Assembly (NCBI GenBank): GCA_050084515.1 | Contig: CM114272.1 | Location: forward strand, 26,660,001-26,724,000 | Length of the DNA stretch: 64,000 bases | Origin: Blasia pusilla | Lineage: Eukaryota > Marchantiophyta > Marchantiopsida > Blasiales | Direction of reading: 5' to 3' | In this document: piece by piece, positions 1 to 12,585 of the stretch | Numbering within the stretch: position 1 is the first letter of the stretch | How the letters are laid out: every line of letters starts with the position of its first letter | Translations under genes and position numbers: made by a program | The notes under the pieces: generated by a model | Databases searched by the model: none | The model's input: the letters and a program-made list of their open reading frames with translations, nothing else | What the model was told of the DNA's origin: nothing

Positions 1-1325
1 GTAATCAATATCTAATGCATTGTCAATATCTCCTTACACTTGGAAGGTGAGCCTCTCCAAGCCTCCCCTTGGAATATACTCCTCTCCAAGGATCCAAAAA
101 TGTGACTTTTACATCTAGGTCATCTCAATATGCACAAAAGGTTACTAATTAATGAAGAGACCTCCAAGGAGGTTCCGAGAAATCCTAACAATGGTGATCA
201 GTACACATAGGTCACCAAGGGAGGTTAGCCACTCACTAATGGCCTTTCCACTCTCCACTACACATAGAGAACCCGTCTGTTGGGCAACCCTATTCACTCT
301 TGCTCAACCACAACTCCCATAGCATATGCCATGTGGTGATGGTTATAATCTACAATCATTAATTACCTAAATCTAGCTATGGACACTTGAGGCTTACAAT
401 ACTGATCATGGATACAGAGTTAGGTACACAAACAGAAAATGCATAAAGTTAAGAGGAAAAACTAGGATGGAGGATAAAGAGCAAGGAGAATGAACTTGAA
501 ATGGAGAGATATATGCAAGAAATGTTGTACCTAGACGGAACGATACGATATATGAAGACGAGATGAGAGATAATCCTCTCTCTCTCTCTCTCTTTGATAA
601 ATATTTTCATCCATCCAACCCTTAGGGAGGACGACAAAATTGTCAAGGGAAGAGCTTCAAATTCGTAATTCCAAAGGTGGACAAAGTGAACAATCAAGGT
701 TTACATTGGAAATTATCAAACTTCTATCAATGTTAGGGATGGCTATGGAAAAATGCCCTATTTGGGTGTTTAAATCGGGGTGGGGGGTAATCGCTCGATT
801 TCCTTTATGAGACTTTGAATTCTTCTCATGTATTTTAATTTTAGCTCATGGTGGAATTTTTGTTTCAATAACTAACATGAGAAGAATTCAAACTCTCATA
901 AGAGGAATCAAGCCTCCCCTTCCTCTCTCTTCTTTTATTTCTTCCTTGGTCGATGGTATTTTTCTAGAGAGCCTTGTCTCCCACTTGAGCGTTTGGATCA
1001 GATTTCCTATTTATCATCTTTTGAGAACTTTAGGGCTCCTTCCTGCATGCAATAATGTTGTAGCCATAATCTCCATAAGTGGTAACCCAAAAGTGACATA
1101 GATTCACATTAGAGACAATAAGCCCCTACAAGTCCAATTCTTGCGAGAATATCCAACTATTTTTTGTCCACACAATCATGGAAAGAGCACCCCCACCGTT
1201 TCCAATACATCGGGTCAAATTGTGACTATTGATTCTCATGGAAATTGAGCTTCTAGTGTTGGTACTACATGAACCTACTCGGTGTAAAATTTGTCGAGGT
1301 CTAGTTAGACACGTTCAACCGGAGA
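1..1325. other. AT-rich intergenic DNA, no gene seen
   Basis: No reading frame longer than about 80 codons and no recognisable protein. The stretch holds a short CT microsatellite and otherwise looks like old decayed repeat DNA. Confidence 0.5.
576..593. repeat. (CT)n microsatellite
   Basis: An uninterrupted run of CT dinucleotides. Confidence 0.9.
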
Positions 1326-2960
1326 TCATTTTTTTATGAAAGCGGGTACTTCATAGGAAAGTTTTCCGAGTTGGTTTCGAGAAAACCAACTCGGAAACGT
1401 CGGAGAAAATAAGCGTGCACAAAAGCCATTTTCGGTCCCTGGAGGTGAATAAAAGAGAAGTTGGCGCCCCCGAGAGTTTAATAATAAAGAGCATGCAATA
1501 GACCCTGACTTGGAAGCTTTGGCAACGGACTTCTGGCAGCCTTCCGGGAGGGGACGCCCCCATGCCTCCAAGCGCCACCGAAGTAGTCCGGGCCGTAGTT
1601 ACTGGCCGAGTCCATATAATTTTCCACGTTTCACCTGTGATATTTCTCTGGAGTCTTTCATCGCCAGATACAAGTAGGCACACAGAGAGAGAGTACTCTC
1701 TGGCGATTTCGGTGTCCAAGTCAACCGCAAGGCACTTGGGAAAGTGACGTGGAGCAGAGTTTCCTGCCAGCAACGTCGAACGCGAGCGAACCCGACCCAT
1801 ACGTGGTCGATCGGGCTCTGGAGGTTTCGAATTTAGGGCGTCAGAGCGGCCATGGCCTCGCCCTTGCCTCGAGAACGGGCGGTGCCTCGAGCTTCGAGCC
1901 GAGGCTCGTCGTTCAGCTCTCCGGATTCCTAGCGGGCTACAAACTGCGATGCGAATTTCGGTGGGTCAGAAGTAGGAAAGTAGTAGGCTAGGCTTCCATG
2001 GGAGACTCGGTTCGCATCGTTTCGGATCTGTAGTGCGGTCTCTTTCCTATTTTCCCGTTGGAATCCCTTCTTCCTCTCCTCGATATTTCTGTCGCGCGGT
2101 ATGTGAGGAAATTCCAGCCTGCCACCTGTTGCTCTTCGGTGGGCTTAAATTGGCAATCGGTCCCAAATCCACACGAGAAGGAAAATTGCGAAGCGGTCGG
2201 CCCGGAGATATCATAAGTTCCACCCTAGTCAACGAAAACACATGTTCGCCTAACTTTTACGCGATTTAGCCAGGAGAACGAGCGCTGCAGAGGAATTCAC
2301 GTCGACGGAAATGCCGGTGGTTTCCCTAGCGTATGCAGAGTCATTCTTGACCAGAGATTGCTGTCTTGTCGCCACTCCCTGCTCCTACCTGTTCTCCAGC
2401 TTCCCAGAGTGATGATATATATATTTGTGGGGTCGGTGCAGGCTAACCTTCCCAGTTGGTAATGAGTAGAGGAATTCGTTACCAGTCCGAGTGGACATAA
2501 GCGTCTGGATCTCTGTTGGGGTGAGAGGATCCTCCACTGGGGTCCGGACGAAATCCTCGGACGTAAGAACGTAATTCTGCGGAAATTTCATCCGGTTCGA
2601 GTATGACAAGTCCGCAATTCCTCCCCACATTCGACGCTCGAAAGGAAGGCGAAACATGAACGGTCGTGCGATATCGTTTGGCGGAGATTTAGTGCGTTCG
2701 CGGAGGTTTCGACATCGGATTCGCTGATTCCCGGTGTCAAACAAGGAAACGGAGTACCTTTTGACCAGAACAGAAAGACTCCTGCACCCTCTTCACGGAA
2801 CTTGGATAATCCATGGCTCGAGTACGCCGCGATTTTACGTGGTTGTTTCAGGAAGCTGCATCTAACACGCAGCTAAGATCCTGGTATCGATCCGTACCTG
2901 GGTTCCTGGACGGTGATCGGAAAGATAGGACGTGAAAGATATCAACTATCATCCCTTTAG
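1326..2960. other. GC-balanced island without recognised gene
   Basis: Base composition changes sharply from the AT-rich left flank to about even GC. The longest frames (149 codons at 1351-1800 and 119 codons at 2385-2744, both minus) match no family I know and have no supporting splice structure. It may be low-copy DNA, such as a promoter or small exons. The right edge meets the 3' end of LINE copy A. Confidence 0.4.
1363..1397. repeat. Inverted repeat, 15-bp arms
   Basis: Arms 1363-1377 and 1383-1397 are exact reverse complements around a 5-base loop, at the left edge of the GC-balanced island. Similar but shorter palindromes lie at about 26380-26420. Confidence 0.8.
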
Positions 2961-3026
2961 GATACAAAGGAGGGAAAAAAACCTAACGACCAAACTCACC
3001 AACAGCGTAGTCAATGTCAGCAACAC

Positions 3027-4013
3027 CTAGATAACTATGACTACTACTAAGTGGGCCTCTAGTTTTGGCAAAACTTGAGCCCGTTGCAAAAGCCCATTTG
3101 TCTGGGCACGCTCCAAAGTTATGAAGACCCGTTGCCTACCATAAAGAATCGCAGTGGTTAAGGACAATCCATTTCTCGACTGGAAATGATGGGTGCAATC
3201 CGTAAGGGATGAGTCAAACCTCTCCCCCATAGCCACGTACATCTCAATGGCTAGGGGGATAAATCCATGTCCGTCATGAAGTCGACTATAAATGTGCGTC
3301 TTCTTTACCGCCGCCGCCACTCCTTGTAGCAATCTCCCTTGTGCCACGACTTGGGCTCGCACCGTCTCCCGCGAAGGATATGTCACTACAACATCCGCTA
3401 CCACCATCTCAAACTCCCGCGTCAGGTAAAGATCAGCACCGATAAGGGAATCCCACATGGAATAGTGCCTCTCTCTCTGCACATGGAAGCCATTCTCCCG
3501 AGCAATACATAACATAATATCCCGCACTGCATCGTGAGTGGCTATCCTCTCACCCCCAACTGGACCCTGTGCCAAATGCACATCAAGTGGATCCAGACTC
3601 CATAGACACTTGCATATGTCGAACCAACCATCGATGGTTGGGGGAGGCCCAGTCGAAGCCGCATCGATGTAGTGTAGGTAAGTGGTGCGATGCGAAAAGC
3701 CGTGATGAAGGGGCGAGCCCCCATCCATGGGTCCGGCCCCGTATTCGCTCCTACTCCGAAAAGGGGGCAAAACCTCCATGGGGATATTCTCATCCGACAT
3801 AATAGCTCTGAACACTGCCTCAAAATGGGGTTCCATCAAAGAAGATTGGAGCCCACACTGTCTGGATGTAACTAGAGAAGAGAAAGTGGGAAGACATGCT
3901 CTAGCCTCAACTAGAAGGGAGTCTCTACAAGATTTGAGTGAAGACTGAAGTGGGAAAAGGTCATCCTCAACCTGGGAAACGTATTGTAAAAGGAGCGATC
4001 TATCCCTAACCAA
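3027..4013 (-). pseudogene. LINE C-terminal domain, restriction-nuclease-like (inferred)
   Basis: An open stretch of 328 codons follows the RT in the same frame, separated from it only by the TGA at 4017-4019. Counting from 4013, it shows DLYL (Asp194), ADVVVTYPS (Asp207) and KKTHIY (Lys237-Lys238, Tyr242), then GFIPLAIE. This spacing of acidic residues and Lys resembles the PD-(D/E)XK-type endonuclease at the C-terminus of R2-like and related retroelements, where it would cut target DNA for target-primed reverse transcription. That is inference from the motif pattern. The frame begins without a proper ATG, as expected for the tail of a polyprotein. Copy B has the same region at about 30000-30530 in damaged form. 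Confidence 0.6.
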
Positions 4014-4016
4014 AAA

Positions 4017-5451
4017 TCAGGAGCAAAGGAGGGGTGCTACAGTGGCCCAACTCCCTAAAAAAGCCGAAGATGCTTCTAACTCAATCGCTATAAGACCTAC
4101 TCCACTAAAGGCAATCGGCCAAGAAGTTTGTCTACAAGCTAACTCCCCTACGGGGCACTCTAAGGAGCCCGGTCCTAGTAGATCCCCAAATGCCTGCATG
4201 ATCTTTCTATCAAAGGATCTATACAAGGAAGAAAGATGGCTTCATGCCCACACGATTCTACAAAGATAACTAGGTCTACGAGCGAAGCAGGATGAGAGGA
4301 TGCCATAAGCTACTTGAGGGTCACCAATTCTCATGACATCGTCGACGTGGAGAAGATCCGCACTAAGAGCCACCGCCACAAAAATCGATACAACGTCTTG
4401 GCTCCCGAGTGGGACTCCCAAGATGCGAAGCCCTTCAACAAGTGTCAAGAATCCGTCAGGTAAATGAATATCAGCCGGCAGGCCTCATGGTGACCAAGCC
4501 TTGCACTTTCCCACCTTCACTGCGAGGTCGGCACGTGCCAACTGTGCTGAAAAGTGCTAAAATGCAAGAACGACCAGATCTCCAAGGCCAACAATGCAAG
4601 TATCATCTGCCAACGAAGGGAAAATGCAATCCGAGAAAGCCTCCACCGTAGAAAGAACCGCTCGATAATGAGCCAAAGCAAACAATGCACCAACCAAGGG
4701 ATCACCCTGACAAGTCCCGGTAGCAGACTCCAAAACCGTGACCTCCACCTGGAACCTACCGTGGTGAAAAAAGAGGGTTGAAGGGGCCCCATAGAAAGCC
4801 TGCACGAAGGGAATCATGCTTCACAATAGGACCCCCTGCGTCTCTCAACTCCGTGAAGATAGCTGCCCGAGACACTCAGTTGAAGGCGTTCTCCACGTCA
4901 ACTTGTAGAACCACCTACTCAAGATGTATATCGAGACAAGCCCTCAAACTGAAGCATCCAACGTGAAGCAACTCAGAAAAACCGCTAGCCGGCCTCCCTC
5001 CCCCCCTACGGGTATAACGAAGACACCATCATGGAAGGAGAAGTAGTAGATGCCAAGAGAGCTCATCCATAGGATAAAGTGCAATCCTAGATAGAGGAAG
5101 GAGGAAAGCCTGGTGGATCTCATCCTGACTTGCATGGGGGATCTTACGAAACAACCTCGGGCAGGGAAAAACGAGTCTCAAAGAGGCCTATGATGTTGCC
5201 AATAGAGGACCTCAACCACTCCCATGCCTCGGGAGAGGAGGCAATGATGCATGAAGCACCGGTGAGCATCCATGATCGACTGGAGGAACCACCCATCCAC
5301 ATCTATCAAAGTTGGGATATTTAGCCGCTAGCTGGTTCCGAATTCCTAAACGGGTGAAGAATTCGAGAGAATAAGGGCATTTTGTATCCCGACTAGACGA
5401 CCCACGGGCCCCTACAGGAGAGGCCAATGCGGGTCGAGGCATGGACACCAC
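4017..5451 (-). pseudogene. LINE-like reverse transcriptase domain, broken
   Basis: This is the RT part of LINE copy A. The segment 4817-4557 shows RT motif QGDPL at about 4709-4695, followed by a LADD box with the catalytic aspartates at about 4610-4602. The next segments (4448-4242 and 4226-4017) are in the same frame. They carry a GLRILGVPLGS stretch and an SxFLGSWA stretch, as in the thumb region of LINE-like RTs from algae and invertebrates. Stops at 4557, 4242 and 4017 interrupt the frame. The TGA at 4017-4019 falls where copy B reads Arg, so it is a point mutation and not a natural end. The N-terminal part (5451-4820) is more damaged, with frameshifts. RT identity is firm; the exact LINE clade is not. 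Confidence 0.75.
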
Positions 5452-5690
5452 TCACAAAGAAGAGAACATGACCCCCTCCATCAAACTTGAGAGACAACCC
5501 CCACCAGAATCCACCCCACAACCCCCATTCGAATTAGCACTAATGGTAATCGACTCTCTTCCCGTCCACGGTAATGCTCCCCCTAGTATGAACTCTCATC
5601 TACCTTCCTCACCTAGGACTTCTAGCCCTACCATCTCCCAAAACAAACTAAAAGTAGTATGGAGGTACTAATAATGTGGACAGTAAATAG

Positions 5691-6479
5691 ACAAGACGGG
5701 AGAAAATTGAATGGAAATAGAGGTCTACCTAAGGGTGTGATAACGGAGAAAAAAATGGGTCAAACATGAGCAAAAAAAAATATGTCATGGCCAAAGTTTG
5801 TCTTTGATGATTGGAAACTGTTCATCTACCAATATCAGGTTTCTAAATGCCTTATAGTAGAGAAAAAAAGGGTGGTGTGGAAGAACAATATGAGTTATCT
5901 TGGAAACATTCATAACATGACAACGAAGCAAAAAACAAAGGGGACCATAATACATACATGAGAAACCCTAATAAGATCAAGAATCTAAAAAATGGCATAA
6001 AATAAAATATACTTCACTATAAGATTGATGTTTCGGATCAAAATGTAGAGGAGACCGAGATCTCCGTTTTGGTATATCACACGACCCATCTTCCTCCTCC
6101 TTTTTTCCGTGGCATCCTCCACCATCGTCCCCGTCAGCCTCCATCACCACTCCTGTCCGCCTCCATCACCAACGGAAAGAGTGTATAAGGGGCAGGCTTG
6201 ATTCCAAGCTGAGGTGGAAAATCGATGGCAAACATCTTCCATTGGGAATCTCAAGAAAATTGCGTTGCGGATGCATTCTGCTGACGTAGAATAGATGGAC
6301 GCCTCAAATAATTCTTTTCCTCTCTAGATTTGCAACATCAGTCCATAATATCGGTCTTTTTTAATCCATAGGATTTTTTTAAAATAATTTAAAATGGTAT
6401 TTAAAATTTAATTAGGGGAGAAATTCAAATTTCTAGTGTATTTTTATATCCTTATAGGCAACAAGTCTTTATAGCTTTG
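5691..6479. other. Intergenic DNA, no gene seen
   Basis: AT-rich sequence with a short C-rich stretch near 6080-6180. No coding signal was found. It might include decayed 5' sequence of LINE copy A. Confidence 0.4.
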
Positions 6480-6830
6480 TAGAGTGCCCAGGCTAATGGG
6501 ATTTTGCCGCGGGCTCGGACTATGGGAGACGTCGGTGCTAGAGGGTTCACTTAGTAGTAATCATAGTTCTCTAGGAGTTGTTGATATTGTCTATGTTGTT
6601 GGTGAGGTTAGTCGATTGGGGGGAATTCCCCTTCTTCTTTTTCAAGGGCGGTTTTGGCCTTAGGATACTTGATTCTTTGGATCCCCCTCTTTTGTTTTTG
6701 AGATGGATTTTCCATCATGCATTTTTATTGAGGTTCATTATTTTTTCATTTTTTTCCATTTTGTATCCATCCCTACTCTTCAAGCCCTTCTTCCGTTCCA
6801 TGGTCTTGACCCCTAATTAACATATCGTCT
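6480..6830 (+). mobile_element. 5'-truncated LINE 3' tail
   Basis: This matches by eye the 3' end of LINE copy A (last codons plus UTR), including the block around 6550-6610 that follows the stop codon. It then continues into a T-rich tail that recurs at about 54050-54160. Everything upstream of the last coding bases is missing, as expected of an abortive LINE insertion. Confidence 0.65.
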
Positions 6831-9826
6831 AAACAAAAGACCATGAAACTAAATATGCACAAATTGGCATGAAATTTTAATGGTTGGCATGGACAATTAT
6901 TAAGATGGTGATTTGTATGCTTATGTTCCCCATGGACATGATCTTAGAATGAAAGGGGTATCCTTGAACCAAAGATGAGTTCTATTATGAAGCTAGTCAT
7001 CTTATGAGTGACCTAAAGTTATATCATGAAAGTGAACTAGGTTTGACGTTTTAGACATAATCTCATGTTGTGTATGGAAGTGATCTGCGAACAAAAGGTG
7101 TAATCATAAAGAAAATATTAACTTAATTTGAGCCTATGAGAATAATCATCCCATAAGTAAAAGGAAGTTAAGATATGAGCACAGGCGTCCCATTGTTTTG
7201 ATCATATGAGCATATACATCCCGTAAGTTATATAATAAGAGTGTATTTAGCTTGCCAATCCAAGAATGAAGAGAGATTGTGTAAGAATCCTTGTTGATGC
7301 CAAAAATGGAAGAGATGTTAGAGGGAACAATTACGTACTCACTTTTTTTGGATAAAGTATTCTTTATTTTTCATTTAGAGTGTAAAATACTCGTAAAGAT
7401 AAAATTGCTATTGAAATTTCAAGAAAAAAAAGATTTTCTCATGGGGTATCTCCATAGCATTTTCTAAGATAGGTAACTCATGGTCTGATTGTGTTTTCGC
7501 AACGTCACACCTTGGTTAATGTGGATTGCTAGCTTTTGCCCTTGAGATGACAATGAAATGTGAGAAAGACCATCATGGTTCATTACATCACATGATGGAC
7601 ATAATTACCTTCGTTAGTGATGTACAAGAGCAAAGATATGACCCTATGAGTTATAGAGGCTATATCGTCAATGAATGATAAGCCCCTCAACCAATCATTG
7701 GCTATATTGGGATAGCTTTCCCTTAACCACAATTCTATCAATGCGATCCACGTTTTTGTTACTTATGCACATTCCAACTTATATCCTTATTACCTTAGGT
7801 AATGTCTTATCTCACGATGCTCCACATAACCCCATTTTGGCCATGCCCTTAATCAATGTTCACTCTGTGGTCAAGATAATTACTTAGTTCGTCATATTGC
7901 AATCATGTTATTATTTGTAATAGCCTCTCTGTTGAGAAGCTCTTAGTACATGACACGTGTAAAGCCTTTTCACACCTAAATTTGTTTTGATGTTATCGTG
8001 ACTAAGCTAAAGGGAAGAGGGAAGAAGAGATGAAATAGGTTAAGTCATCAAGTTAAATTTGTATCCTAATTATTTTTAGTTCTTACACATATTTATGATT
8101 TTGCCTACAATTTTTCCTAATCTCCCTCTTATTTCTTATTTTAAGTCTTGATTTTTCTTAGATTCTAAAAGTTTCCCCAAGTCTCATATTCATTTATTCC
8201 CCCAATCTTAATTATCTTTTAAAAGAAAGTGTGCAACCCTTTTCCCCTTTTACATCTTTTGGTTTGTGTTGCCCCTTTGGAGGTTTTTTGTTTCGTATTG
8301 TTCATACAAAGAAAAAAAGAAAGGGATAAGATTCTTAGCATTTAAGGACACTCAAGGAGAAATAACAAACCCATTATCGATTCATACAAAATCATATGAC
8401 TTCTCACGAATGGAAAAATATGCACCTCAAAGTAAAGTTTTAATTGACGGTGAGCAAAAGATAATGGAGAAGATATAAGATAGTGCACAAGATAGGTTGC
8501 TTGGCCAAGAAAAAATGAGCTATACATTCAGAATCCTTCAATGATTTTAACATGGGTTTTTAAAAACTCAAAGTTAGGAGTGATTCCACTGCATTTAGAT
8601 TTTTTAAACTCTAGGTGGAAAGAATGATAAAAGTTTGTCATTTTTTTCTTGAACATGAATTTCTTGTATTTCAAGAAATTCACTTGAAAAACCTCTTCAA
8701 ATAAAATTTCCATGATCACTATGTATATTCTAAAAGCAAGAGTGTCTGACTTCAACAAATATCTATAGTGTGAGCGTTGTGTTTGGATTCATCAAAATGT
8801 CATCTCACATTCTCACGGGTCGAAAGTCCACCATCTACAAATGATCCAAAAACAAGTAATCTTTGAGTTTCTGAGCCAAGTCTTAGGATGAGGCAATAAA
8901 AAATATTAGCATAAAGCTTCCAAGGTAAGAAGTCTGTCAAGAGGAGGTCACAAAGGTGTTATAAGATAAATTGATGTGAGATTAAGAAAAATTTAGGGTT
9001 CAAACAAAAAGAGGGATATAGAATTGAGGCATTAGGCTGATGATTGGGACACTTGTTCTATAAGTTCTGTAGAGGTTTTTTTTATCTTGAAGAAGGAAAG
9101 GTTCACCTCAAAGAATATATTTTCTAGACGCATACATTAGAAAGTGTTTGTGATCCCTACTCATTGTGGATAGCTCTTTTATACATTCTTTATATGGAAA
9201 TTTAATTTAGCTTGGTATATTCATATTCACTCATTTAATAAAAAAATCTTTTTATTGATGGAGATGATAGGAGATTTATGTACATTTTAGAAGTGCCTTA
9301 TATGAATTTGGACCAAGATTCTCAACCAATAAGAACCTAGAACATTGTTTTAGCATAACCAAATTGTACAAAAAGATCGCATACGATTTTAACAATCAAA
9401 ATTACATAGTTAGTTAAATTAAATGGAAATCCTTCTTTTTTCATGTCGTGGAGAAAATTAAAATTTTTTACTTCATCCCCCCACCTTGAAAAAATGAAAG
9501 CATAAGTTTATGGAAAAAAACATACCTAACTAGAGTAAACCAAGATTTTGTCTTGCCAAATCATATAAACTTTCCCCATCATATTTCTTGACATTATGTT
9601 GGACTCCAATTGATGCATCAAAGGTAGGAGAGCTTTCAAAGGATTTCCAAGTCTCTCTTTTTTAGTCTCTTATAGTATCAAGTTGAGAGTCCATTCTTGT
9701 CTATAATCTCAAGAGGAAGAAAAATTGAGTATGGTTGTCACAAAGTTTGCTCTGTACATATTCTCCGTAAAACTATAAAAGGATCCAAATTCTTGGTTGT
9801 AATTAAAAATATTGATAAGCCATTAA

Positions 9827-9890
9827 TTCATAGTACGGAAGTCAAATAATGAACGAAGCATCGTTCATTATTTGACTTCCGTACTATGAA
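9827..9890. repeat. Perfect inverted repeat, 30-bp arms, 4-base loop
   Basis: Arms 9827-9856 and 9861-9890 are exact reverse complements around the loop AGCA. No mismatch is present although the surrounding DNA is decayed, so the structure is probably young. No flanking target duplication was found. Confidence 0.95.
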
Positions 9891-12476
9891 AGATTCATAG
9901 AAGCATCCCAAAATAGTTAAGTCTTATCACCAAGTTACGTGTTGCATGAGGAAACTTTGTGCAACTAATCATTTCCAAGAGTAAAGATATAAATAGAAAA
10001 TAACTATTGAGGACATAATAAAATTTTTTTTTTTGTAAATGAGACATAGAAATGATTTATTTCCATCATAGAGAGTACATATAAGAATAGTTGCTGACGG
10101 GGTCGATCAATTTCTAAAAAAAAGGTAACACTTAACAATATGCTTTCCATTAGCAAAAGGCCTTGGGGCTAATAATTTTCGACCAGATTTCGTTTTTTTA
10201 GGATTCCATATCCCCAAGTAAAGACTTTTGTTGCATGGTGGATGGTCTATGGCGGATGTATGAAGCTTCAAGCTATTTAATGAAAAACCTTTGGGAGTTT
10301 ATAATTAGAAAGCTGGAAAAAAAAAGTAAGAAAGATGAATGTTAGACATGCAAACCATCCACATATTTAGGAGATAGAATATAAGGATAGTGGAAATGAG
10401 TGTATTCCTAACAATGAAGATTCAAAGAGGAAAGATTTAACAACTATGAAACGGAAGTATTCAAATGAAGGATAATAGCAAGATTTGGAAAATTCATTTG
10501 ATTACAATTCTTAAAAGAAAAATAAGTTATTCCTCATCTAGCAATTGTTAGATAACTATCAAGAACTTTCTACCACCAAACATATATTTACCATTATATT
10601 TTCTTGCAATATCAACGTCATTTCATTGCTTTTGTAGAGTAGTCTTCATGGTTTCTAGTCCCATATTTCCCATCACCACACACGAGCACCACATTTTCTA
10701 TCTAGAAAGCAAGCTATTAATGATGGGAGAATAGAAATAAGCATCTATTTGCATTGCATACAAACATTGTATATGAGACTAGGATCAAAAGACAAGTAGG
10801 AAAAAAAGAAAAAGTGGAAGGAGAGATTAGTTGTTCAAATTATTTCACATTTTTCCACATGGTGATGTTAAAAGAAGGTGTATGTAAAGAAGAAGGGTAA
10901 AAGCTTCTTCTTACATAGGGAGGTAAATCCTATTCCCCGTACATCCTGTGTAATGTGAGCATTTGTAGCCAATGGTTTTATTTTTATTTTCTTGTTGTAA
11001 TTTTTAAAAACTACTAAAGTTTTGGAAAATGAAAATCCAAGCAACAAAAGAGGGAATTTAATATGAGGTTCATGCTCATATGGAAATATTTATTCCATCT
11101 TTCCAACGACGCGAAATACAAAGTATACTATATATCATATTACTTATTAAGTATTTGTGTTATAATTCATATACAATGCTTTAGAGTAATGAATCTAGTT
11201 CAATGATAATTCTCAAAATACTTGAATATTTATATGGTGTAATTGTACCAAATTCAAGGTGATGCGTGAGAAGGTTTTGACACCACAACATAGTAAATAA
11301 CCGTATTTTTAATCAATTTTATTCAATTTATTTCATTGGACTAATCATCTTCATACATAATTTCATTTTCAGAATTTATTAAAATATAGAAAATTGATAG
11401 CAATTGTAAGTTTGAAGTGATAGAGATTTTCACATAGGCTCAAGGATCAAGATTGTGACTTATGATAAGAATTATATCTCCTTCACTCGTCCAATACTTA
11501 TGTCTTATGAGGATGTTGGTTTGGGCTTATGAATAAATCTCATTATCATTTCCATCGTGCGCTGTCATAGGATGATTTTAAGAAAAAGTTAGATTGGGGA
11601 TCTAATTGTTATGATTATTTATGATAACTCTAATTGAAGAATATTAGATTCAAACATTCTTCTAACTATACTATGAATTCTTTCCAAATTTATACTAAGC
11701 GAACTAGTCAAGGATATCATTCATATTTATCTTCTTATCTCCTTTTATACTCAACTTCCTTTTCTATCTCTTCTCATAAGGGCTTCGTACTTCATTCCCT
11801 CTTTTCTTGTTGGAGAACGTCTCCATCTACAACTCTTCATCAGAGAGTGGAAACATCACTTTAGTTCTTGCAGTTCTATTTACCATGGATGTCATTTATT
11901 TGTGTATTAATGAGTCCTTAGACATGATGATAACATATTGATTGATGGAACCAATTTTTTTCTGGCCAAGCTCTACGACTATTTTATTCCTATTGGCAAA
12001 AAGAGGTAACCCTTGAATCAAAAGATAATGAAATTGCATAGAAAATTTTTGATCCAATCATTATCATGAGAGAAATACTTCCTTACCCTTGGAAAAATAT
12101 TTCAATGGCTATAAGTTGGGTCACTATTTTCTTATCTTCGTGGTTACGTTTCCTTATGATACTTATTGCAATTATTTTTTCGGCCCTATTTTTCATGGGA
12201 TCAAAGTTGTATCATTTTTCTCCTAATTTTGGAAATGATGCCTTTCTTAAATGATTTCACAATTTTAATGTGCTTTGCTTCGAATGGAATCTCACCATTT
12301 CAACATTCTTGATCTTAATCCAAATGGAGAATGTCAAAATTCCGAAGGCGTCCTCATAAGCAAGAATAACGACATAACAATGCTCAATATCCTTGTAAAT
12401 ATATATTAACTTTCTTTCCACATTAGAAGATGAACTTTAGTTCAATTCTTGAACTTCTTCTATTTATTTACTCCAC

Positions 12477-12524
12477 TCTTGCCCATTCTGTCCATTAGAC
12501 TCTTGCCCATTCTGTCCATTAGAC
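12477..12524. repeat. 24-bp tandem duplication
   Basis: A 24-bp unit ending in CCATTAGAC occurs twice, head to tail and without mismatch, directly beside the foldback at 12527-12585. Confidence 0.85.
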
Positions 12525-12526
12525 TC

Positions 12527-12585
12527 TTCTTTGGGAAATCAAATTCTTGAATAAAAATGATTCAAGAATTTGATTTCCCAAAGAA
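12527..12585. repeat. Perfect inverted repeat, 26-bp arms, 7-base loop
   Basis: Arms 12527-12552 and 12560-12585 are exact reverse complements. The structure abuts a 24-bp tandem duplication, which suggests both arose in one replication or repair event. Confidence 0.9.

Larger units (their letters stand above)
2960..5690 (-). mobile_element. LINE-like retroelement, copy A (RT plus nuclease-like C-terminus)
   Basis: The minus strand carries a decayed LINE-type pol. Upstream parts (about 5690-4820) align by eye with copy B (27.0-28.9 kb) and copy C (14.45-15.04 kb). From 4817 down to 3027 four open segments lie in one and the same frame: RT palm, RT thumb, and a C-terminal domain. The 3' end has a short UTR-like tail recognisable in at least four isolated fragments elsewhere in the window. 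The 5' limit is approximate, and target duplications were not found. Confidence 0.75.

Noticed and set aside
1351-1800. 149-codon minus-strand frame
   Set aside because: Overlaps other frames of similar length and matches no family I recognise. The evidence is too weak for a gene call.
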